Source: Acidithiobacillus sp. (GTDB taxonomy: Bacteria > Pseudomonadota > Gammaproteobacteria > Acidithiobacillales > Acidithiobacillaceae). Taken from it: DNA of 7,255 bases. A model generated the notes under the pieces. It saw nothing but the letters and a program-made list of their open reading frames with translations, made no database searches and was not told the DNA's origin. The position numbers and the translations under genes were made by a program. Numbering within the stretch: position 1 is the first letter of the stretch; each line of letters begins with the position of its first letter. Of the stretch, positions 1 to 5,924 are shown piece by piece. The DNA is taken from positions 1 through 7,255 of the forward strand of contig DAIAVG010000070.1 in assembly GCA_027445725.1 (NCBI GenBank). The letters run 5' to 3'.

Positions 1-1
1 A

Positions 2-106
2 TTAAAGAGTTGGCGCAAAATACGCGGTGCGGATAAAATCGAACCATCGTTGAAGGAAATTTCCTTCAAGGAGGGCGAGCCAGTGTTGGACGCTCAACCG
101 GTTTAG
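2..106 (+). CDS. 3' end of a gene truncated by the window edge, possibly a transposase C-terminus
   Basis: An open frame runs in from the left edge and ends at a TAG at 104-106, leaving 34 residues. The peptide has a W-R-K-I-R-G-A-D-K-I stretch followed by an F-K-E-G-E-P-V segment. This resembles, from memory, the tails of some transposases (IS256/mutator-like), where a WxKIRG-type segment precedes a short F-x-D/E-G end. The resemblance is short and unverified. No start codon is visible because the gene begins outside the window. If the call is right, the right end of an insertion sequence should lie between 107 and about 200. It could instead be the end of any other gene, or fortuitous. Confidence 0.4.
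   Translation, partial: LKSWRKIRGADKIEPSLKEISFKEGEPVLDAQPV
50..69. repeat. Perfect 20-base palindrome
   Basis: Two 10-base arms (TTGAAGGAAA and its reverse complement) meet with no spacer. The palindrome lies inside the partial frame at 2-106, so it may be only a coding coincidence. No T-run follows it, so it does not look like an intrinsic terminator. A dimeric regulator site is possible but nothing else supports it. Confidence 0.5.
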
Positions 107-214
107 CGGAAACTCGCCGTCTGACGCATCATGCCAAGACCGGTCATGCACCAGATTTGACTTTAACTCTCGACAACACAAAGAACAAGACGATGGGCAA
201 ATGATCAATATGAA

Positions 215-220
215 AAAAGG
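215..220 (+). promoter_or_regulatory. Ribosome binding site that decides the start of the GT41 gene
   Basis: The purine run AAAAGG ends six bases before GTG 227, an ideal spacing. It directly abuts the alternative TTG at 221, which would leave no spacer. This favours GTG 227 as the initiation codon. A nine-codon frame (ATG 201 to TGA 230) overlaps the GTG through a GTGA, so coupling to a tiny leader peptide is conceivable but unsupported. Confidence 0.5.
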
Positions 221-226
221 TTGCAT

Positions 227-2800
227 GTGAAACCTGGAAGAAACGACCCATGCCCTTGTGGCAGTGGGAAGAAGTTCAAAAATTGTTGCCAAAGCAAATT
301 TGAGGCACGGCGGGTGACTCAAAGCGCTCTCAGGAGGGGGTCTGTACCTGCCGCTATCGAAATCGAACAGTTTGCCGTCCTGTTCAATACCGGGCGTCAT
401 GTGGAACTGGAGAGTCGTGCGCGCGAACTGTTGGAAAGGCATCCGGATTCTGGACAGATCTGGAAGGCGTTGGGCGCTTCTCTTCTGATGCAAGGTAAGA
501 ACGCATTGCCGGCCATGCAAAAAGCAGCAGAACTTTTGCCTGATGATGCCCAGGCACACAGCAATCTGGGAAATGCTCTGAGGGATCTTGGGCGACTGGA
601 TGACGCAGTGGCAAGTTATCGCCGGGCGCTGGCGATCAAGCCGGATTACGCCGAGGCGCATGGCAATCTGGGTATTGTTCTGCAAGACCTCGGGCGACTG
701 GATGACGCAGTGGCAAGTTATCGTCGGGCGCTGGCGATCAAGCCCGAATATGCTAAAGCGCACAACAACTTGGCCAATGTCCTGAGAGATCTCGGACGAC
801 TGGATGACGCGGTGGAAAGTTATCGTCGGGCGCTAGCGATCAAGCCCGAATACGCTGAAGCGTATAACAATCTGGGTAATGTCCTGAGAGATCTTGGACG
901 ACTGGGTGACGCGGTGGCAAGTTATCGCCGGGTGCTGGCGATCGAGCCCGAATACGATGAAGCGCACAACAATCTGGGCAGCGCCCTGAGAGACCTTGGG
1001 CGGCTCGCCGAGGCGGAGGCCAGCTACCGCCGGGCGCTGGAGATCAAGCCGGATTTCGCCGAAGCGCATAGTAATCTGGGTGTTGTTCTGCAAGAACTCG
1101 GTCGGCTTGATGACGCGGTGGAAAGCCATCACAACGCGCTGGCGATCAAGCCGGATTATGCCGAGGCACATAGCAATCTGGGCATTGTTCTGCAAGACCT
1201 CGGGCGACTGGATGACGCGGTGGAAAGCCATTGCAACGCGCTGGCGATCAAGCCGGATTGTGCCGAGGTGCATAGTAATCTGGGCATTGTTCTGCAAGAC
1301 CTCGGGCGACTGGATGACGCGGTGGCGAGGTATCGCCGGGCGCTGGCGATCGAGCCCGAATACGCGGAAGCGCACAATAACCTGGGCAATACCCTGAGAG
1401 ATCTTGGGCGGCTCACCGATGCGGAGGCCAGCTACCGTCGGGCGCTGGCGATCAAGCCCGATTATGTCAAGGCACACAGCAATCTGGGCGCGATTCTCCA
1501 GCAGCAGGGCAGGTTTGATGAGACCGAGTCCAGTTGTCGTCGGGCGCTGGAGCTTGGACCGGATTACGAAGATGCCTTCGGAAATCTGTTGTTTGCCCTG
1601 AACTACCATCCAGACAAGAGCGCAGAAGAGATCTTTGCAGCCTATCGGGAATACGACGCCCGTTTTGGCATGCCACGTCGAAACACCTGGTGCATTCACG
1701 CCAATGACCGGAATGTAGCACGACGGCTAAAGATCGGATATGTTTCTCCAGATTTCAAGCAACATTCGATGCGCCATTTTCTGGAGCCTTTGCTGGCGCA
1801 TCACGATAAGCAGGAAGTCGAAGTTTATGCCTACTCCGAGGCGGTACGGGAAGATGCGGTAACAGCACGTTACCGGGGCTATGCGGACCATTGGATTTTC
1901 ACCCATGGTCTGACCGATGACGTGTTGGCCGAGCGCATCCGCGCAGAGGGCATCGACATTCTGGTGGACCTGGCGGGACATACCGCGTTTAACCGACTGA
2001 GTGTGTTTGCGCGCAAGCCGGCACCGGTCCTGGTCTCGTGGCTGGGTTACGGCTACACTACGGGGCTGACGGCGGTGGATTACCTGCTAACGGATGACAC
2101 CAGTGCACCAGCGGGGAGCGAAAGTTTGTTTTCAGAGAAGTTGTGGCGGCTGGAAACGCCAGGGTATGCCTACCGTCCAGCCGAAGGGATGGGGCCGGTT
2201 TCGTCCTTGCCGGCCATGACGAAAGGGTTTGTTACCTTTGGTACGTTATCGCGGGCAGTACGGATCAATCACAGGGTGGTTCGGGTTTGGGCGGAAATTC
2301 TCAAGCGTGTGGTCAACGCCCTGCTGGTGGTGGACAGCAAGGATTTTCAGGATCCGGTCATGCAGGCGAACTTGGTGAAGCAGTTTGCAATTTACGGAGT
2401 CGGTCAGGATCGGCTGGAGATTGGTTGCCATAGTCCGCCATGGGATGTGTTGCGACGGGTCGATATTGGTCTGGACTGCTTTCCCCACAACAGCGGAACG
2501 ACGCTGTTTGAAACGCTGTATATGGGGGTGCCCTATGTGACGCTGGCGGGTCGGCCCAGCGTGGGACGCTTGGGCAGTTCGATCCTCAAGGGTGTTGGAC
2601 ACCCGGAGTGGATTGCCCAGAGTGAAGCGGAATATGTGGACAAGGCGGCTGCCCTGGCTTCTGACTTGCCAGGGCTTGCTGCGTTGAGAACCGGGCTGCG
2701 CAGCGAAATGGAGGCCAGTTCCCTGATGGATGAGCCGGGCTTTGCGCGCAAAGTGGAAGCGGCTTACCGGATGATGTTTGAAAATTGGGCCAAGAACTGA
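227..2800 (+). CDS. SEC-C / TPR / GT41 (O-GlcNAc transferase, SPINDLY-like) glycosyltransferase
   Basis: A predicted cytosolic protein of 857 residues, numbered here from GTG 227. Residues 3-21 form a SEC-C zinc motif (CPCGSGKKFKNCC; ligands C9, C11, C20, C21). Residues 105-444 are ten consecutive 34-residue TPRs with the A-x-x-N-L-G...L-G-R-L-x-D-A signature, preceded and followed by degenerate repeats. From about 499 the GT41 (PF13844) catalytic part shows GYVSPDF-x-x-H (H513, at the position of human OGT H498), SWLGYGYTTG (604-613) leading to D618-Y, TFGTLSRAVRI (670-680) and the UDP-site-like NSGTT (755-759). OGT-type enzymes transfer a sugar from a nucleotide donor to Ser/Thr of proteins, with the TPR superhelix choosing the substrate. 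The residue at the human K842 position is R679 here, and the WLGYPG motif reads WLGYGY, so the donor could differ from UDP-GlcNAc. There is no signal peptide or membrane segment. It is separated by 127 bases from the tailoring genes and may have its own transcript. The family call is secure; the substrate is unknown. Confidence 0.93.
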   Translation: MKPGRNDPCPCGSGKKFKNCCQSKFEARRVTQSALRRGSVPAAIEIEQFAVLFNTGRHVELESRARELLERHPDSGQIWKALGASLLMQGKNALPAMQKAAELLPDDAQAHSNLGNALRDLGRLDDAVASYRRALAIKPDYAEAHGNLGIVLQDLGRLDDAVASYRRALAIKPEYAKAHNNLANVLRDLGRLDDAVESYRRALAIKPEYAEAYNNLGNVLRDLGRLGDAVASYRRVLAIEPEYDEAHNNLGSALRDLGRLAEAEASYRRALEIKPDFAEAHSNLGVVLQELGRLDDAVESHHNALAIKPDYAEAHSNLGIVLQDLGRLDDAVESHCNALAIKPDCAEVHSNLGIVLQDLGRLDDAVARYRRALAIEPEYAEAHNNLGNTLRDLGRLTDAEASYRRALAIKPDYVKAHSNLGAILQQQGRFDETESSCRRALELGPDYEDAFGNLLFALNYHPDKSAEEIFAAYREYDARFGMPRRNTWCIHANDRNVARRLKIGYVSPDFKQHSMRHFLEPLLAHHDKQEVEVYAYSEAVREDAVTARYRGYADHWIFTHGLTDDVLAERIRAEGIDILVDLAGHTAFNRLSVFARKPAPVLVSWLGYGYTTGLTAVDYLLTDDTSAPAGSESLFSEKLWRLETPGYAYRPAEGMGPVSSLPAMTKGFVTFGTLSRAVRINHRVVRVWAEILKRVVNALLVVDSKDFQDPVMQANLVKQFAIYGVGQDRLEIGCHSPPWDVLRRVDIGLDCFPHNSGTTLFETLYMGVPYVTLAGRPSVGRLGSSILKGVGHPEWIAQSEAEYVDKAAALASDLPGLAALRTGLRSEMEASSLMDEPGFARKVEAAYRMMFENWAKN
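539..1558 (+). repeat. Ten tandem 102-base TPR-coding units
   Basis: Ten in-frame units of exactly 102 bases (34 codons) follow each other with no insertions or deletions, each starting with a CC(T/G/C) proline codon followed by GAT or GAA. Units are conserved at DNA level as well as in protein. For example, bases 1175-1223 of unit 7 are identical to 1277-1325 of unit 8, and unit 2 differs only slightly from both in the same stretch. This points to recent duplication or gene conversion and to possible copy-number variation. Confidence 0.95.
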
Positions 2801-2832
2801 ACCTATGAAGGGGAGCAGTCGGGGATCACACG

Positions 2833-2940
2833 ATGAATCGCCACCATTTACCAGAACGCATATTCATTGACCTTGACGCAAGAGGGATGATTGCAACGCA
2901 GTCAGGGCTTGGCTATCGGATAGCGCCATGCCATCCATAA
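2833..2940 (+). CDS. Possible 35-residue small ORF in the gap before the acyltransferase
   Basis: ATG 2833 opens a 35-codon frame ending at TAA 2938-2940, overlapping the acyltransferase start by 13 bases in another frame. A GGGGA stretch (2820-2824) lies eight bases upstream and could serve as a ribosome binding site. The peptide (starts MNRHHLPERIFIDLD) is unrecognised and has no signal peptide or membrane segment. It may be a translational-coupling leader for the next gene, a remnant of a decayed gene, or chance. It otherwise fills the 127-base gap, where I see no terminator hairpin. Confidence 0.2.
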   Translation: MNRHHLPERIFIDLDARGMIATQSGLGYRIAPCHP

Positions 2941-3419
2941 TCGACGAGAGTGCGGAGATCTCGCCATGGGCAGACATCGAGGAGAGCGTGTTTGGCTCGC
3001 GCATCGTCGTGGGACCCCACTCGGTGATCGACAGTTTTGTAAAAATAAAGCCGGTCGGTGGTACGGGGGATGTTCTCATCGGTAGCCACACGATCATCAA
3101 TTCGGGCTGTGTGCTCTACAGCGGCAACGGCATCACGATAGGCGATCATGTTGCCATCGCCGCGAACAGTGTGCTCGCGCCAGTCAACCACGAGTATCGC
3201 AGCAGGGATCGACTGATCCGGGAGCAACGGTTCAAGCAGGACAGAGGCGGCATCGTGATTGAGGACGATGTCTGGATCGGTGCCGGATGTGTGCTGCTGG
3301 ATGGGGCCATTCTGCGCCGTGGCTGTGTCATTGGTGCGATGTCGCTGGTGCGTGGGGAGGTTCCCGCTTACAGCGTTCAAGCCGGCAACCCACTGCAATT
3401 GTTGGGATGGCGCGAATGA
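2928..3419 (+). CDS. Hexapeptide-repeat (left-handed beta-helix) O-acyltransferase
   Basis: A 163-residue protein, typical size for small sugar O-acetyltransferases of the WbbJ/maltose-acetyltransferase-like group. Imperfect [LIV]-G-x-x-x-x hexads recur throughout (VVGPHSVI, LIGSHTII, TIGDHVAI, VIEDDVWIGAGCVLL, VIGAMSLV), building a left-handed parallel beta-helix. The long loop VNHEYRSRDRLIREQ carries the histidine normally used as catalytic base in acetyl-CoA-dependent members. The C-terminus has the usual VQAGNP segment. Such enzymes are soluble trimers that move an acetyl or other acyl group from a CoA donor to a sugar hydroxyl or amine. The start is ATG 2928: no start codon lies between it and the upstream in-frame stop, and a weak GGAT sits six bases before it. 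The stop overlaps the next start as ATGA (3416-3419), so it is co-translated with the SDR. The acceptor sugar is not predictable; an N-acyltransferase role is possible. Confidence 0.85.
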   Translation: MPSIIDESAEISPWADIEESVFGSRIVVGPHSVIDSFVKIKPVGGTGDVLIGSHTIINSGCVLYSGNGITIGDHVAIAANSVLAPVNHEYRSRDRLIREQRFKQDRGGIVIEDDVWIGAGCVLLDGAILRRGCVIGAMSLVRGEVPAYSVQAGNPLQLLGWRE

Positions 3420-4246
3420 AGTTCACAGTCTTTGGTGGTCACGGATTCATTGGCAGCGCCTTATGTGACCACTTGCGCCGACAGGGGCATGAGGTATTCG
3501 TGCCGGCACGCGACGCAACGGACGCGATCGATCGCGAGCTCGGTCACGTGATCTACGCGATTGGCCTTACGGCAGACTTCCGCACCCGGCCATTCGATAC
3601 CGTAAATGCACATGTCTGCCTGCTCGTTCGTCTGCTGCGTACGACTCTGTTCGACTCTTGGCTCTACTTGTCGAGCACCCGTGTTTACGCTGGGCAAGCC
3701 ACTGAACCTGCGTGCGAGGATGCGCCGCTAACGGTGGTGCCTGATGCCGATGGCATCTACAATCTGAGCAAGTTGACTGGCGAAGCGGTTTGCTTGACAC
3801 AAATTTCTCGGCCTGTTCGTGTAGCCCGCTTGGCTAATGTCTACGGATCCGGTCAGACCAAGGAGACCTTTCTTGGCTCACTGCTCGATGACATGATGCA
3901 TGGCCGGGAGCTGCTGATCCGCGAGGCGCCAACCTCGTCCAAGGACTATGTAGCGCTCGAGGATGTTTGCTGGTTACTGGAGCGTATCGCGCTCGGAGGG
4001 AATCACAGAATTTACAATGTGGCCAGTGGTGTTCAGGTCGGTCACGCAGAATTTGCACGGGTACTGGCGGAGAAGTCCTCGAGAATTATTACATTTTCTG
4101 ACGGCGTACCCCATCGTTCCATGCCGCGAATCGACATTGCCCGTATCACCAGCGAGTTTGGCTTTTGCCCACGGCAACTGTCGGACGAACTGGAGCACCT
4201 GATCGCCCATTCACTCAGTCGTCATACCAGGATCAAACACCCATGA
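3416..4246 (+). CDS. NAD(P)-dependent sugar epimerase/dehydratase/reductase (extended SDR)
   Basis: A 276-residue protein whose start is set by the ATGA overlap with the acyltransferase; the Rossmann fold begins immediately (MKFTVFGGHGFIGS). The frame is open for 129 bases further upstream, but that part lies inside the acyltransferase. Visible motifs are the dinucleotide-binding G7-x-x-G10-x-x-G13, the active-site strand YLSSTRVY (84-91, SDR Ser/Thr) and Y115-x-x-x-K119 (YNLSK). RLANVYG (138-144) and KDYVALEDV (176-184) are typical of the nucleotide-sugar SDR substrate domain. Members act on nucleotide-linked sugars, as 4-epimerases, 4,6-dehydratases or 4-ketoreductases. At 276 residues it is shorter than GalE/RmlB-type enzymes (about 310-350), which fits a reductase or an atypical subgroup better. 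The arginine in VPARDA (R32), shortly after the second strand, hints at NADPH, but this is weak. It overlaps the next gene by another ATGA (4243-4246). Confidence 0.85.
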   Translation: MKFTVFGGHGFIGSALCDHLRRQGHEVFVPARDATDAIDRELGHVIYAIGLTADFRTRPFDTVNAHVCLLVRLLRTTLFDSWLYLSSTRVYAGQATEPACEDAPLTVVPDADGIYNLSKLTGEAVCLTQISRPVRVARLANVYGSGQTKETFLGSLLDDMMHGRELLIREAPTSSKDYVALEDVCWLLERIALGGNHRIYNVASGVQVGHAEFARVLAEKSSRIITFSDGVPHRSMPRIDIARITSEFGFCPRQLSDELEHLIAHSLSRHTRIKHP

Positions 4247-5076
4247 ATCGCCCTCCGGACGACCCCATCGCGGCCTTCGAACAGGAGCGTCGAGATAACA
4301 TCTCGAAGTATGCTGCCGACGAGAGTTGGCGCGGGCAATCTTTGCACTGGTTGCACCGTGCGTTCGAGCAACGCTACATGTACAATTTCAGTTGGCTTGG
4401 GCGCCCAATCATCCAGACGCCGATCGACGTTGTTGCCATGCAGGAGCTCATCTGGCAGGTCAAGCCAGACCTCATCATCGAAACCGGCATTGCGCATGGT
4501 GGCTCGCTCATATTCAGCGCGTCGATGCTCGCAATGCTCGACTACGCCGACGCGGTGGAAGCAGGTGCTGCCTCGCTTGATTTGCGCGCCACGAAGCGCC
4601 GCATCCTTGGGGTTGACATCGACATCCGCCAGTACAACCGGATGGCAATCGAAGCGCACCCGATGTCGCACCGCATCGATATGATCCAGGGCTCGTCGGT
4701 GGCTGGTGATGTGGTTGATCGGGTGCGAGAAATCGCCGAAAGACACGAGCGCGTATTGGTGTGTCTCGACTCCAATCACACACACGATCATGTGCTGGCT
4801 GAACTCGAGGCCTATGCACCGATGGTATCCAGGGGCAGTTATTGTTGTGTCTTTGATACCATCATCGACAACATGCCGGACGGTACTTTCCCTGACCGGC
4901 CTTGGGGCTGCGGCAATAATCCCAAGACGGCCGTTCACGAGTATCTGCGTCGGCTTGAATGCGGGGACCGCACTGCCGCTGACGGTGTCCGATTGCAACT
5001 GCAGATCGACAAGGCATTCGAGAACAAGTTGCTCATTACCGTCGCACCCGATGGTTATTTGTACCGGCCGGAGTGA
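4243..5076 (+). CDS. CmcI / cephalosporin-hydroxylase family SAM-dependent methyltransferase
   Basis: A 277-residue protein of the CmcI-like family (PF04989). Despite the 'cephalosporin hydroxylase' name, family members include sugar O-methyltransferases such as rhamnosyl O-methyltransferases. The SAM-binding core is visible: LIIETGIAHGGS (78-88, with E80 and the glycine-rich loop), LGVDID (122-127) and the metal/catalytic segment CLDSNHTHDHV (175-184), then FDTIIDN (204-210). The N-terminal 60 residues are the helical lid typical of the family. The start is ATG 4243, overlapping the SDR stop as ATGA, with an AGGA ten bases upstream; an upstream in-frame ATG at 4165 lies within the SDR and is less likely. 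In a polysaccharide locus it most likely O-methylates a sugar hydroxyl, using Mg2+. No membrane segment is seen. Specificity is inferred from context only. Confidence 0.85.
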   Translation: MNRPPDDPIAAFEQERRDNISKYAADESWRGQSLHWLHRAFEQRYMYNFSWLGRPIIQTPIDVVAMQELIWQVKPDLIIETGIAHGGSLIFSASMLAMLDYADAVEAGAASLDLRATKRRILGVDIDIRQYNRMAIEAHPMSHRIDMIQGSSVAGDVVDRVREIAERHERVLVCLDSNHTHDHVLAELEAYAPMVSRGSYCCVFDTIIDNMPDGTFPDRPWGCGNNPKTAVHEYLRRLECGDRTAADGVRLQLQIDKAFENKLLITVAPDGYLYRPE

Positions 5077-5104
5077 TTGCAGGTTGTATCATCGACGATA
5101 AAAT
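5077..5104 (+). promoter_or_regulatory. Weak sigma70-type promoter candidate before rfbF
   Basis: In the 77-base gap between the methyltransferase and rfbF, TTGCAG (5077-5082) and TAAAAT (5099-5104) are separated by 16 bases. The -10 box matches five of six consensus bases, but the -35 box only three. A short dyad (ATCG-A-CGAT, 5091-5099) overlaps the spacer and the start of the -10 box. This could give the rfbFG segment its own expression, or the whole block may be read through from upstream. Confidence 0.25.
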
Positions 5105-5153
5105 ATGAGGGCTGACCATTGATCAAGCTTGATGATGAACGGATGGGTCTACC

Positions 5154-5924
5154 ATGAAAGCAGTCATTCTGGCCGGTGGGCTGGGGACACGCATCAGCGA
5201 AGAAAGCGCGCTCAAGCCCAAGCCCATGGTAGAGATTGGGGGACGCCCCATCTTGTGGCACATCATGAAGATCTATTCGGCACATGGCATACAAGATTTC
5301 ATCATCTGCCTGGGCTACAGGGGCTATCTGATCAAGGAATATTTTGCCAACTATTTCCTGCACATGTCTGATGTCAGTTTTGACATGGTCAGCAATCGCA
5401 TGGAGATTCATCAGAATCACGCCGAACCCTGGCGCGTGACTCTGGTGGATACGGGCGAGAACAGCATGACCGGCGGACGATTGCGGCGCGTGCGACCATA
5501 TCTGGACGATAACGATTTCTGTTTTACTTACGGGGATGGGATCGCGGATGTCAATGTGGGGGCATTGACCCGTTTTCATCGTACCCATGGCCGCTTGGCC
5601 ACGGTAACAGCAGTGCAGCCGCCAGGGCGCTACGGTGTGCTGCGTCTTGCAGAGGATCAGTCCGTGACCGGCTTTATGGAAAAACCTGAAGGAGATGGTG
5701 GCTGGATTAATGGAGGTTTTTTCGTATTGTCACCGCGGGTACTGGACTATATTGCGGGGGACGATACCCCTTGGGAACGTGAGCCACTTGAAAACCTGTC
5801 TGCAGACAGCCAGTTGCAAGCTTATCTGCACCATGGTTTCTGGCAATCCATGGACACCCTGCGCGATCGGAATCACTTGGAAACCCTATGGCAAAGCGGC
5901 AAGGCTCCTTGGAAAGCATGGTGA
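5154..5924 (+). CDS. rfbF: Glucose-1-phosphate cytidylyltransferase
   Basis: A 256-residue protein, full length for the RfbF/DdhA/AscA family. It makes CDP-glucose and pyrophosphate from CTP and alpha-D-glucose-1-phosphate (EC 2.7.7.33), the first step to CDP-linked deoxysugars. The nucleotidyltransferase signature [13 protein letters not shown] (6-18) is followed by [18 protein letters not shown] (21-38). YGDGIAD (126-132) supplies the metal-binding Asp, EKP (176-178) and INGGFFV (185-191) form the sugar-binding site, and [11 protein letters not shown] (230-240) is the family C-terminal signature. ISEES in place of the shorter G-T-R-L-x-P of RmlA-type enzymes marks the CTP-using glucose-1-phosphate group. 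The enzyme is cytoplasmic. Start ATG 5154 agrees with the family N-terminus. The 3' end overlaps rfbG, so the two are translationally linked. Among annotations here this is one of the most certain. Confidence 0.96.
   Translation: MKAVILAGGLGTRISEESALKPKPMVEIGGRPILWHIMKIYSAHGIQDFIICLGYRGYLIKEYFANYFLHMSDVSFDMVSNRMEIHQNHAEPWRVTLVDTGENSMTGGRLRRVRPYLDDNDFCFTYGDGIADVNVGALTRFHRTHGRLATVTAVQPPGRYGVLRLAEDQSVTGFMEKPEGDGGWINGGFFVLSPRVLDYIAGDDTPWEREPLENLSADSQLQAYLHHGFWQSMDTLRDRNHLETLWQSGKAPWKAW

Noticed and set aside
156..184. TTGACT as a -35 box for the GT41 gene
   Set aside because: At 17 bases spacing the -10 position reads CAAAGA, only two of six consensus bases, so I do not call a promoter.
2..763. 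Long open frame on the - strand opposite the start of the GT41 gene
   Set aside because: It lies antisense to the tandem TPR units. A stop-free unit repeated in phase keeps all its frames open, and the translation shows only the reverse image of the repeat.
833..1699. 288-codon - strand frame opposite TPR units
   Set aside because: Same artefact: its protein is a periodic 34-residue shadow with no recognisable family, and the + strand gene has clear domain homology.
2867..2895. Twin TTGACC/TTGACG as -35 boxes before the acyltransferase
   Set aside because: No acceptable -10 sequence occurs at 16-18 bases from either; they are part of a coding-like stretch.
3287..3415. Upstream extension of the SDR reading frame
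   Set aside because: It lies inside the acyltransferase, and the Rossmann GGHGFIG motif requires the protein to begin near 3416, where an ATGA overlap supplies the start.
4222..4998. 258-codon - strand frame opposite the CmcI-like methyltransferase
   Set aside because: No recognisable motifs or ribosome site, and it is fully covered by a strongly supported + strand gene.
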